Both the position numbers and the translations under genes were made by a program. Below are positions 1 to 5,811 of a stretch of 9,382 nt of DNA, in pieces (the stretch's first letter is position 1; each line of letters starts with the position of its first letter). The stretch comes from Bacteroidia bacterium (GTDB lineage Bacteria; Bacteroidota; Bacteroidia; NS11-12g; UBA955), in NCBI GenBank assembly GCA_014376345.1, contig JACMRS010000120.1:1-9382 (forward strand), written 5' to 3'. The notes beneath the pieces are model-generated. The model saw nothing but the letters and a program-made list of their open reading frames with translations, did no database searches and was not told the origin of the DNA.

Positions 1-1
1 T

Positions 2-505
2 CTTCCTCCTGAAGCAGTAAATATCGAGAAAAAACTCAGAGCAATCGGTTTAGGTGCTGAAGTAGATAAGGTTATTGTTACTATGAATGAAGGTGCAGAA
101 AGTGCCGTAGCAGAAGCAAAACCTATATTTGTTAATGCGATTACCCAAATGTCTTTTCAAGATGCTATGGGCATTCTTACCGGTGGAAAAGGTTCTGCCA
201 CTAATTATTTAAGAAATTCTACCACTACTGCTCTAATAGAAGCTTTTAAACCAAAGGTACAGGTAGCACTGGATAAAGTAGGATTTACAAAAAACTGGAG
301 CGATCTGGTAAATACTTACAATAAAATACCCACAGTTCAAAAACTAAACCCTGATCTTAACGGATATATTACCGGTCAGGCTGTTACAGCTTTATTTCAA
401 CAAGTTGAAATAGAAGAAAACAATATCAGAGACAATCCGGCTGCAAGAGGAACTGCTTTATTGAAAAAAGTGTTTTCTTATGCTGACACTAAAAAAACCA
501 ATTAG
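2..505 (+). CDS. DUF4197 domain protein, 3' part (5' end outside window)
   Basis: The reading frame is open from the first bases of the window, so the 167 visible residues are the C-terminal part of a longer protein; an internal ATG at 83 is not the start, because coding sequence resembling the family continues upstream of it (LPPEAVNIEKKLRAIGLG). The pattern matches DUF4197: 'GLGAEVDKVIVTMNEGAE', then 'AKPIFVNAITQMSFQDAMGIL', a 'GSATNYLR' segment, and a C-terminal 'EENNIRDNPAARGTALLKKVF'. Members are usually exported or lipid-anchored proteins of roughly 230-260 residues with no established biochemical role; the signal region would lie before this window. It converges on the CorC-like gene with only six bases between the stop codons, and no clear terminator hairpin is visible there. 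The family call is fairly secure; the function is unknown. Confidence 0.85.
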   Translation, partial: LPPEAVNIEKKLRAIGLGAEVDKVIVTMNEGAESAVAEAKPIFVNAITQMSFQDAMGILTGGKGSATNYLRNSTTTALIEAFKPKVQVALDKVGFTKNWSDLVNTYNKIPTVQKLNPDLNGYITGQAVTALFQQVEIEENNIRDNPAARGTALLKKVFSYADTKKTN

Positions 506-511
506 TAATAG

Positions 512-1783
512 TTAGTGATCAATTTCGGTACCGCTAAGTATTTTCAGCTCTACCTCTTCAATTCTGGCGTGTTTTACCTGCTTTATAACAAATTCAAATC
601 TGTCTGTTAGTATAACTTCTTTTTCAGAAGGTATACTTTCGCAGATTGAGATAATATAGCCACCTAATGTGTCGTATTCACTGTCGGGAATTTTCAGATT
701 GTAGGTTTCATTAAGATAATCAATGGTGTGCCTTGCTGAAAATATATAACGCGAATCATTGATGCGGGTTTCTTTTAGTTCTTCAGTATCGTATTCATCA
801 TCAATCTCTCCGAAAATTTCTTCAATAATATCTTCGGTGCTAATTACACCTGCGGTACCACCGAATTCATCAACCACCACGGCAATACTTTTTCTTTTTA
901 AAGTCATTTCCTTCAGTTGATCATTCAACATGCGACTTTCATTGGTAATCAGAATAGGCATTAAAACCTCTTTAATTGATTGAGGTTTTTTAAACATACT
1001 TACCTGATGCACATAACCGATTATATGGTCTACATTATTCCTGTAAACCAGTATTTTAGAGTGTCTGCTATCCAAAAACTGACTGTAAAGTTCATCTATA
1101 GGATCAGATTCTTCAATAGCTACCAGCTCAGTACGCGGAACCATGCAATCTCTCACCCTTAGGGTACCGAAATCCAGGGCATTTTTAAACATTTCTGTAC
1201 TCAGGTTCTTATCTTCATCAAGCTCAATCTGACCGGTTTGTGATATAAAATGATCAAGATCAACTTTGGTAAATGCCGGAGCTGTTTTCACAACTTCTTC
1301 ACCTGTAATTATTTTAATAAACCATTTCGAAATAGCAAGAACAAAATTAATTATCGGCCAAAGAAGGAAATAACAAATATGGAACGGAAGTATCAATGCA
1401 TTCAATATAAAATCAGGATTTATTCTGAAGAGTGCTTTTGGTATAAACTCAGCAGTAACAAGCACAATAAGGGTAGAAACTATTGTTATCACAACAAAAC
1501 GCCAGAAATCATGATGAATTACTTCTGTAAGAAAAGTATTCATTACCTTACCAGTAATAATACCGTAAACTACCAGTGCAATATTATTTCCTACTAATGT
1601 TGTGCTGATAAATTTAGAAGGATCCTTGAGATACCAGGAAAGAATTTTTGCCGACCAAACGCCTTGTTTATTATGAAGCTCAATTCTAAGCTTGTTGGCA
1701 GAGATAAAAGCAATCTCCATACCTGAAAAGAAAGCTGAAGTTATAAGGGTTGCAAGAATAATGGTAAAATCGGCTGAATCCAT
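512..1783 (-). CDS. CNNM/CBS/CorC-HlyC family membrane protein
   Basis: This 423-residue protein has the full architecture of the CorC/HlyC ('hemolysin-like') transporter family. A DUF21/CNNM membrane domain covers about residues 1-165, with 'SAFFSGMEIAF' at 16-26, 'GNN' at 65-67 and 'EFIPK' at 112-116. A CBS pair follows at about 205-330, starting at 'RDCMVPRTEL' (211-220) and including 'VDEFGGTAGVISTEDIIEEIFGEI'-type residues from 304 on. A small CorC_HlyC domain ends the protein (about 340-420). Relatives are linked to Mg2+/Co2+ efflux or resistance; in Bacteroidota one paralogue, GldE, is tied to gliding, and I cannot assign this copy to that group from sequence alone. The ATG at 1783 gives the normal N-terminus. 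A TAnnTTTG match at 1805-1812 suggests its own promoter with a very short leader. Substrate is inferred only from family. Confidence 0.93.
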   Translation of the reverse strand: MDSADFTIILATLITSAFFSGMEIAFISANKLRIELHNKQGVWSAKILSWYLKDPSKFISTTLVGNNIALVVYGIITGKVMNTFLTEVIHHDFWRFVVITIVSTLIVLVTAEFIPKALFRINPDFILNALILPFHICYFLLWPIINFVLAISKWFIKIITGEEVVKTAPAFTKVDLDHFISQTGQIELDEDKNLSTEMFKNALDFGTLRVRDCMVPRTELVAIEESDPIDELYSQFLDSRHSKILVYRNNVDHIIGYVHQVSMFKKPQSIKEVLMPILITNESRMLNDQLKEMTLKRKSIAVVVDEFGGTAGVISTEDIIEEIFGEIDDEYDTEELKETRINDSRYIFSARHTIDYLNETYNLKIPDSEYDTLGGYIISICESIPSEKEVILTDRFEFVIKQVKHARIEEVELKILSGTEIDH

Positions 1784-1804
1784 TTAATGGTTTGTAAACG
1801 CCTG

Positions 1805-1812
1805 CAAATATA
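1805..1812 (-). promoter_or_regulatory. Bacteroidota-type -7 element ahead of the CorC-like gene
   Basis: On the minus strand the octamer TATATTTG is a perfect match to the Bacteroidota -7 consensus TAnnTTTG. It lies about 21 bases before the ATG at 1783, so transcription would begin roughly 15 bases before the start codon. No convincing TTG-type -33 element is present at the usual distance, so this is a moderate call. Confidence 0.45.
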
Positions 1813-1839
1813 AGCTATAAATAGAAAACGGAATACGTC

Positions 1840-1974
1840 TTATTTATGGCTCGATTGCATAATGCCCATATCTACTTTGGTACCTCTTTGCTTTTTGCAT
1901 TTACCCTGACTGTGGCATGATGCGGCAAATATTATAAATCCCGCTCCTATAATATATATAAATACCTTTTTCAT
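1840..1974 (-). CDS. Small predicted lipoprotein, 44 aa
   Basis: I read a 44-codon frame from ATG at 1974 to TAA at 1840-1842. Its product has a textbook lipoprotein signal: MKK, a hydrophobic stretch (VFIYIIGAGFIIF, about residues 4-16), and a lipobox AASC at 17-20 with the predicted lipidated Cys20. The mature part is only about 25 residues, HSQGKCKKQRGTKVDMGIMQ followed by SSHK, basic and with one further Cys26. It fills most of the 249-bp space between the symporter gene and the CorC-like gene, on the same strand as both. The lipoprotein signal makes it unlikely to be a chance frame, but I do not recognise the mature peptide and assign no function. No clear ribosome binding site is visible, which is usual in this phylum. 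Confidence 0.65.
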   Translation of the reverse strand: MKKVFIYIIGAGFIIFAASCHSQGKCKKQRGTKVDMGIMQSSHK

Positions 1975-2032
1975 AATTTTAAATCTTTCACTAAGATAAT
2001 AGATTAAACTGTAAAATCAAACTATTTAGTAT

Positions 2033-2932
2033 TTATTCATACTTTTCATTTAAAAGTTTTTTTGCACCTTCTCTTATTAACCAGGCAAATATCAACGTAG
2101 AAAAGAAGGTAAACATGGCATACACGATTGCAGGTTTTTGCATATCAGCGTTTTTAAGCAGGTTTCCACAGATTAGCAATGCCAGTGCAGTGTTGTGAAG
2201 ACCAACTTCAACAATAATGGTAATTTTATTTCTGAAATTAATCCTGAATATTATTCCAAGTACAAATCCAAGAAACATTCCTGCAAAATTAAGAAACAAT
2301 ACATAAGGAGCCTGTGCCCATATTTCTGAAGTTTTTAATCCTGTTCCTCCATTGGATTCATCCGCAAAAAACTTAATCATAAATATAAGAAAAAGCATTG
2401 CAGGTAAGATATATTTTAACACTGGTTCTATTTTTTCTGCAATTTTAGGAAGTTTGTCTTTTATTATCACTCCGATAATTGCCGGAATTATGGTTACAAG
2501 TGCAAGATGTACAAGTATATTTAAAAGAAATCCGATATCCTTCGTTTCATTCATAAAATAATGAAGGGTGAAGTTTACCAGTAAAGGGATTGTAAACAGA
2601 CAAAGTATACCGTTAATAATTGTAAGAGAAATGGACAGGGCCACATTTCCTTTAAGCAGAAAACTTACCAGATTAGATGTTACACCCCCGGGACAAAGGG
2701 TGATGATTATAAAACCAACTTTTGTTTCAGGACTGAAATCGGTTGCCACCATTAGTAAGAAGGCAACAAATGGCAAAAGAATCATTTGTGAAAATAATCC
2801 AATGGCAAATGAGCGAGGCTGGGCAAAAATATTGCTGAAATCTTTCTTGGTAAGACTTAATCCCAGGCTCATTGTTATGAAAGCCAGGACAAGGTCAATC
2901 AGAAGATCGGTATTGAAAAAGAGAGCCGGCAA
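2033..2932 (-). CDS. Bile acid:sodium symporter family (BASS/SBF) transporter
   Basis: The product is 299 residues, a normal length for the bacterial BASS/SBF family, with about nine or ten hydrophobic segments. Family landmarks are 'MSLGLSLTKKDF' (21-32), 'CPGGVTSNLVSFLLKGNVALS' (80-100; Ser86-Asn87 fall at the sodium-site SN) and 'EVGLHNTALA' (242-251), which is the second crossover helix carrying the conserved Glu242. At the position where most relatives, as I recall them, have Gln, this protein has His246. The family moves organic anions with Na+; bacterial substrates are mostly unknown and need not be bile acids. The start is unusual: no ATG is available upstream, and the frame begins with TTG at 2932, one base after the TGA of the LysE-type gene, suggesting translation coupled to that gene. 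Met21 is the next candidate, but it would remove part of the first helix. Confidence 0.92.
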   Translation of the reverse strand: MPALFFNTDLLIDLVLAFITMSLGLSLTKKDFSNIFAQPRSFAIGLFSQMILLPFVAFLLMVATDFSPETKVGFIIITLCPGGVTSNLVSFLLKGNVALSISLTIINGILCLFTIPLLVNFTLHYFMNETKDIGFLLNILVHLALVTIIPAIIGVIIKDKLPKIAEKIEPVLKYILPAMLFLIFMIKFFADESNGGTGLKTSEIWAQAPYVLFLNFAGMFLGFVLGIIFRINFRNKITIIVEVGLHNTALALLICGNLLKNADMQKPAIVYAMFTFFSTLIFAWLIREGAKKLLNEKYE

Positions 2933-2933
2933 A

Positions 2934-3575
2934 TCAGAATACTTTAAACAAAAATAAGAACTTTATGAAAAATACAACACCGATTGAAATTAATATAATT
3001 CCAAAATACTTGTTGACTAAGAAAAATATTCTATGGTTGAGTTTTTTTCCAATTAAATGCGACAGATAAACTTTTAGAGTATCCATTATAAACAGAACCA
3101 CCAGAATAGATAAAAGATTGATAAGTAACAGAATTTTATAATCAGGCTCCCCGGTATATTTTAAACTTGCTGATGCTGTAACATACAACCATAATCCAAA
3201 AGTTGCAGGGTTGACAAGATTAAGGGCAAAACCTTTTAAAATATTTCCTTTAGCATTACTTCTGTCGGAATAAGAAATAAGGAAGGCCTTATATTGATGC
3301 CGCATAGCTTTTACTCCGAGCATCAACATCAATATAGCAGAACTGAAAGTAAAAAATTTCTGAAATTCGGCATTTTTCATAAACTCAGAAAAACCGAAAA
3401 TACAAAGAATAACGATCAGCAAATCACTTAGAAATACTCCGGAGGCAAGAAGTATACCTTTCTTAAACCCATGCTGTATACTTACATTCAATAGTTTAAA
3501 AAATGCCGGACCAAATAAGAGAATGCTGATCAGCACTCCTTTCCAGATACCGTTTAAAATAGGATTAAAATACAT
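2934..3575 (-). CDS. LysE-family translocator (amino acid/metabolite exporter-like)
   Basis: The protein is an integral membrane protein of about six segments with the LysE/RhtB pattern: 'GIWKGVLISILLFGPAFFKLL', then 'SIQHGFKKGILLASGVFLSDLL', and 'GFALNLVNPATFGLWLY' carrying the conserved Asn-Pro. LysE-type proteins export amino acids or related small molecules; Bacteroidota members have no known substrate, so this one is inferred only. The frame is open from an ATG at 3605 (223 aa), but I choose the ATG at 3575 (213 aa) because the sequence from MYFNPILNGIWKG aligns with the usual family start and the ten extra residues (MPNTYLWRGN) look non-native. Both ATGs lie inside a long hairpin at 3573-3614. 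The gene ends one base before the TTG start of the BASS gene, so the two are probably co-translated. Confidence 0.85.
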   Translation of the reverse strand: MYFNPILNGIWKGVLISILLFGPAFFKLLNVSIQHGFKKGILLASGVFLSDLLIVILCIFGFSEFMKNAEFQKFFTFSSAILMLMLGVKAMRHQYKAFLISYSDRSNAKGNILKGFALNLVNPATFGLWLYVTASASLKYTGEPDYKILLLINLLSILVVLFIMDTLKVYLSHLIGKKLNHRIFFLVNKYFGIILISIGVVFFIKFLFLFKVF

Positions 3576-3614
3576 ATTTCCACGCCAAAGATATGTATTT
3601 GGCATGGAAATATG
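3573..3614 (-). promoter_or_regulatory. 17-bp stem hairpin at the LysE-type start codon / downstream of dps
   Basis: Arms 3573-3589 and 3598-3614 are complementary at 16 of 17 positions around an 8-base loop. The one DNA mismatch (C3583/A3604) becomes a G-U pair in the minus-strand RNA only, so all 17 pairs form in the transcript of dps and the transporter gene. The 3' arm ends with the AUG at 3575-3573. It starts 42 bases after the dps stop and is followed in the RNA by UAUUUUAAU, so it could be a partial terminator for dps, a translation-controlling structure for the exporter, or both. As DNA it could also be an operator. Confidence 0.6.
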
Positions 3615-3656
3615 ATTAAGAGAGATTGTTTAGAATTTGAAAGTATTTAGCTGCTC

Positions 3657-4130
3657 TTAGCTTAAATACCTTCTAAGTACCCATGCAATTGTTTCATGTT
3701 CTTGTAAAAGACCAGTCAGAAAATCGGTGGTTCCTGCATCATTCAACTTAGAATTACATGCTTCAATATCTTTTCTCAGACTCACTATTATACTTTCGTG
3801 ATCAGAAAGAAGTTCTTTCAGCATTTCTTTTTGGGTTGGATATTTACCCGAGTGTTCTTTTAATATGGTAAGTTTTATAAACTCCTCCATTGTACCCGGT
3901 GTTTTTCCGCCTAGTTTTCCGATTCTTTCAGCTACCAGGTCGATAATTTCTTCGAGTTGTTTATAATGTTTCTCAAATAATCTGTGAAGCTCCATAAAAC
4001 TTTCACCGGAAATATTCCAATGAAATTTGCGGGTCTTAGTATATAAAGTTACCTCATTAGCCAAAGAAACCTCAAGCAATGAATTAATCTGAGTTAAATG
4101 TTTCTCAGATATTCCAATATGCGGTTTCAT
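3657..4130 (-). CDS. dps: Dps-family ferritin-like DNA-protection protein
   Basis: The 157-residue protein matches Dps (DNA-binding protein from starved cells), a 12-subunit shell that oxidises Fe2+ with H2O2 and shields DNA. The intersubunit ferroxidase residues are all in register with Listeria Dps numbering: His37 in 'KFHWNISGESF', His49 in 'LHRLFE', Asp64 and Glu68 in 'DLVAERIGKLGG'; Glu53 takes the place of the Asp ligand, a common variation. The N-terminus is short and only mildly charged, so direct DNA binding through a Lys-rich tail is uncertain. The start ATG lies four bases after the stop of the preceding 103-aa gene, so it is probably co-transcribed with that gene. The first 14 codons belong to the duplicated 384-bp unit, and a second copy of them survives at 4472-4514. 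Confidence 0.95.
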   Translation of the reverse strand: MKPHIGISEKHLTQINSLLEVSLANEVTLYTKTRKFHWNISGESFMELHRLFEKHYKQLEEIIDLVAERIGKLGGKTPGTMEEFIKLTILKEHSGKYPTQKEMLKELLSDHESIIVSLRKDIEACNSKLNDAGTTDFLTGLLQEHETIAWVLRRYLS

Positions 4131-4471
4131 CGGATTACAGAAGAATTATTAACAGAATAAGAATAAGAATTAAAGCACCAACAGAGATATAAACGCCACC
4201 ACCAACACTGCTCAAACGTTTTTTGATTGTTCTCACTTCTTTTCTCAATTCTCTTTTTTCAGATGATTTTAGAGAAGACTTATCCATCTCATTAATCTGA
4301 TCAATTCTTAGTAGTAAGCTTTTAACTTCTGCTGTATCACACGGTTTAACAGCTGTAAGAGATTCAGCTGAAAGTGCTTTTGCATTTACCGGAGTGGCCA
4401 TTGACAACATACATGCTGTGAAAATGCCGAATATTATTTTTTTCATTTTTATAATTTTTTATTTATGCTTT
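4088..4471. repeat. Tandem repeat unit 1 (384 bp)
   Basis: This unit contains the first 14 dps codons, copy 1 of the 103-aa gene, and a short stretch matching the last codons of ytxH and its downstream spacer. Every homologous position in unit 2 is offset by exactly 384 bases, with no indel. By hand count the gene-containing part differs from unit 2 at about 23 of 316 bases, and similarity falls away directly outside the unit boundaries. Confidence 0.85.
4135..4446 (-). CDS. Uncharacterised 103-aa signal-peptide/C-terminal-anchor protein, copy 1
   Basis: The predicted protein has an N-terminal signal peptide (MKKIIFGIFTACMLSMATPVNA, cleavage likely after NA at 21-22), a short linker, a charged helix rich in Lys/Arg/Glu (about 40-80, including SSLKSSEKRELRKEVRTIKK), a glycine patch GGG (82-84) and a very hydrophobic C-terminal segment (YISVGALILILILLIILL). 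The charged helix plus 'GGVY-S-GA-ILILLLI' ending resembles a set of unnamed Bacteroidota proteins I have seen as 'hypothetical protein'; no function is known to me. It probably sits in the inner membrane with the helix in the periplasm. The tail has no charged residue after the hydrophobic segment. It is 98/103 identical to copy 2 (differences at residues 27, 72, 81, 89, 102), and lies between the dps remnant and dps itself. Confidence 0.82.
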   Translation of the reverse strand: MKKIIFGIFTACMLSMATPVNAKALSAESLTAVKPCDTAEVKSLLLRIDQINEMDKSSLKSSEKRELRKEVRTIKKRLSSVGGGVYISVGALILILILLIILL

Positions 4472-4514
4472 TCTGAGTTAAATGTTTCACTGATATTCCG
4501 ATATGTGGTTTCAT
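4472..4514 (-). pseudogene. Remnant of the dps start (14 codons) between the two 103-aa genes
   Basis: These 43 bases match the first 14 codons of dps (4088-4130) at 39 of 43 positions and read MKPHIGISVKHLTQ, against MKPHIGISEKHLTQ in dps. After the junction at 4471/4472 the frame continues for seven foreign codons and stops at 4449-4451, two bases before the ATG of copy 1. The remnant is a by-product of the tandem duplication. Its surviving start codon could still be translated and could couple translation to copy 1, but that is inference. Confidence 0.75.
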
Positions 4515-4518
4515 CGGA

Positions 4519-4830
4519 TTACAGAAAAATTATTAACAGAATCAAAATAAGAATCAATGCACCTGCAGAGATATAAACTCCTCCACCAATACTGCTTAAA
4601 CGCTTTTTGATTGTTTTAACTTCTTTTCTCAATTCTCTTTTTTCAGATGACTTTAGAGAAGATTTATCCATCTCATTAATCTGATCAATTCTTAAAAGTA
4701 AACTTTTAACTTCTGCTGTATCACACGGTTTAACCGCTGTAAGAGATTCAGTTGAAAGTGCCTTTGCATTTACCGGAGTGGCCATTGACAGCATACATGC
4801 TGTGAAAATGCCGAATATTATTTTTTTCAT
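4519..4830 (-). CDS. Uncharacterised 103-aa signal-peptide/C-terminal-anchor protein, copy 2
   Basis: This paralogue has the same layout as copy 1: signal peptide to about residue 22, charged helix at about 40-80 (KRELRKEVKTIKKRL), GGG at 82-84, hydrophobic C-terminal segment (YISAGALILILILLIIFL). The five replacements relative to copy 1 are conservative (T27, K72, I81, A89, F102), while most of the roughly 22 base differences within the gene are silent, which points to selection retaining both proteins. It follows ytxH by 16 bases. Because it keeps the junction with intact ytxH while copy 1 keeps the junction with intact dps, neither can be called the original. Both lie in a run of envelope-stress genes, which suggests an envelope role, but no biochemical function can be read from the sequence. 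Confidence 0.82.
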   Translation of the reverse strand: MKKIIFGIFTACMLSMATPVNAKALSTESLTAVKPCDTAEVKSLLLRIDQINEMDKSSLKSSEKRELRKEVKTIKKRLSSIGGGVYISAGALILILILLIIFL

Positions 4831-4846
4831 TTTTATTGTTGTTTAT

Positions 4847-5125
4847 TTATGCTTTGTGACCTGATGCTGCGTTCTTTGCAGTTTTAATTTGCTCTTCAGC
4901 ATCTTCCTGCATACCTGAAACATGATCTTTGATGTTTTCATAAGTATCAGTTACTGATTCAAGAAAATCATCAAGTTTATCTTTTAAACCATCCATGTAA
5001 TCTGTACCTGTTTGTTTTAGTTTTCTTCTTGTTACTGAACCTTTTTCTGGTGCAAACAATACTCCTAAAAGAGCGCCTGTGGCTACTCCGGCCAATAGAC
5101 CTAATACTAATTTTCCGTTGCTCAT
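4847..5125 (-). CDS. YtxH domain-containing small membrane protein
   Basis: The 92-residue product opens with 'MSNGKLVLGLLAGVATGALLGVLFAPEKGS', a glycine-rich hydrophobic segment (about 5-25) followed by the family-typical APEKG(S/T) turn and basic residues (TRRKLKQ). The rest is a charged amphipathic helix likely to form coiled coil. This is the YtxH family (PF12732 type). In Bacillus subtilis, ytxH belongs to the general stress response; a similar role here is inference, supported by Dps as a neighbour. The protein should be an inner-membrane protein with most of its mass on one side. The last codons are shared with the duplicated unit that follows. Start choice is clear: the ATG directly precedes the family N-terminus, and the DUF4142 gene ends 26 bases upstream. 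Confidence 0.88.
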   Translation of the reverse strand: MSNGKLVLGLLAGVATGALLGVLFAPEKGSVTRRKLKQTGTDYMDGLKDKLDDFLESVTDTYENIKDHVSGMQEDAEEQIKTAKNAASGHKA

Positions 5126-5151
5126 AATTTTTATTTTTAAGTTTTTAAAGT

Positions 5152-5727
5152 TTATTTTATTTTTGATAGTGTTACTTGTGCCTCATCCATATTAGCTCTC
5201 AATTCAGGAATAACTGAACCTGCCCATGTAACCAAACTAGTATCCTTGCTGGTGGAAGCTATTTTTTCATATAGGTTGATTGCAATTTGGTGGTTTGATG
5301 CTGTCATTGTACAATAGGAACTGTTAAATTCCTTTTTGGATTTTGTATTAAGGATATTATACGCTTCCATACCTGACGGAGTTATTGAATTTGGAATTTC
5401 GATTTTATTTTTCCTTGCCATCAATTCCAGATCTTTGTAAAGTTTATTGTGAGTGTCTTCAATTTTCTTCGCAAGTACTCTTACTTCAACACTTTTGTTA
5501 CTTGTTTGAGCAAGTTGTGCAAGTTGTACTTCAGCCAGACTCAGTTCTGCAGCATTAACCAATAATTTTGCATCTGCCTTCCTAAAAGAAGAATCAGTTT
5601 CAGCTGTAATTTCATTTGAAAGATTCGCTACATTTTTTGTATCTTCTGTAACAGCATTGCTGCAAGAAGCAAATGCACCTGCTGCAGCTATTATAAAAAA
5701 GTATTTAAAATTTTGACTGTTTTTCAT
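5152..5727 (-). CDS. DUF4142 family lipoprotein
   Basis: The frame is open from an ATG at 5748, but the ATG at 5727 gives a proper lipoprotein signal: MKNSQNFKYFFIIAAAGAFASC with lipobox FASC at 19-22, so I take that start (191 aa). After a short linker comes a helical DUF4142 domain from about residue 50: 'LVNAAELSLAEVQLAQLA' and, after the VRVLAKKIEDTHNKL segment, a conserved His in the DTH motif; the C-terminal part has 'SNHQIAINLYEKI'. The family is a ferritin-like helical-bundle set of unknown function, common in Bacteroidota and Proteobacteria and often near stress genes. The usual His of the C-terminal 'LR-H' motif appears as Asn here (ELRANMDEA). No Asp/Glu-rich export signal for the cell surface follows the lipid Cys, so a periplasmic face is likely. 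Confidence 0.87.
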   Translation of the reverse strand: MKNSQNFKYFFIIAAAGAFASCSNAVTEDTKNVANLSNEITAETDSSFRKADAKLLVNAAELSLAEVQLAQLAQTSNKSVEVRVLAKKIEDTHNKLYKDLELMARKNKIEIPNSITPSGMEAYNILNTKSKKEFNSSYCTMTASNHQIAINLYEKIASTSKDTSLVTWAGSVIPELRANMDEAQVTLSKIK

Positions 5728-5768
5728 GTAATTAAATTCAATATGCAAACTTCATTAAAAAACTTTAG

Positions 5769-5811
5769 GTGTAACTTATATAATTATAATTTAGTGTTGT
5801 ATAATTTACAC
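5769..5811 (-). terminator. Inverted repeat between the DUF2892 and DUF4142 genes, possible terminator
   Basis: Arms 5769-5780 and 5800-5811 pair at 11 of 12 positions around a 19-base loop. In the minus-strand RNA the 3' arm is followed, after seven bases, by six U residues, so it could end the barrel/lmo0937/DUF2892 transcript before the DUF4142 gene. The stem is AT-rich and the U-run is not immediately adjacent, so an operator for the DUF4142 operon is an alternative. Confidence 0.35.

Larger units (their letters stand above)
4472..4855. repeat. Tandem repeat unit 2 (384 bp)
   Basis: This unit directly abuts unit 1 and contains the dps-start remnant, copy 2 of the 103-aa gene and the last codons of ytxH (AAA GCA TAA on the minus strand). 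The outer boundary is inside ytxH near 4855, and the matching inner boundary in unit 1 is at 4471. The layout means a segment running from the ytxH 3' end into codon 14-15 of dps was copied in place. Confidence 0.85.

Noticed and set aside
498..530. Bidirectional terminator between the convergent DUF4197 and CorC-like genes
   Set aside because: Only six bases separate the stop codons and I find no stem with a T-run in or beside them.
980..1597. Plus-strand frames of 60 and 115 codons antisense to the CorC-like gene
   Set aside because: Their translations are low in recognisable motifs, and the minus-strand frame encodes a complete CNNM/CBS/CorC protein over the same bases.
1829..1841. Terminator hairpin at the end of the 44-aa lipoprotein gene
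   Set aside because: Only a 7-bp all-AT stem (ATAAATA/TATTTAT) can be drawn there, without a T-run after it; this is expected by chance in such AT-rich DNA.
2352..2957. Plus-strand frames of 69 and 129 codons antisense to the BASS gene
   Set aside because: They are shadows of a transporter gene with clear family motifs on the minus strand.
4088..4855. Mobile element as the cause of the 384-bp repeat
   Set aside because: There is no transposase, no terminal inverted repeat and no target-site duplication; the repeat carries only host genes and abuts head to tail, which fits replication slippage or unequal exchange.
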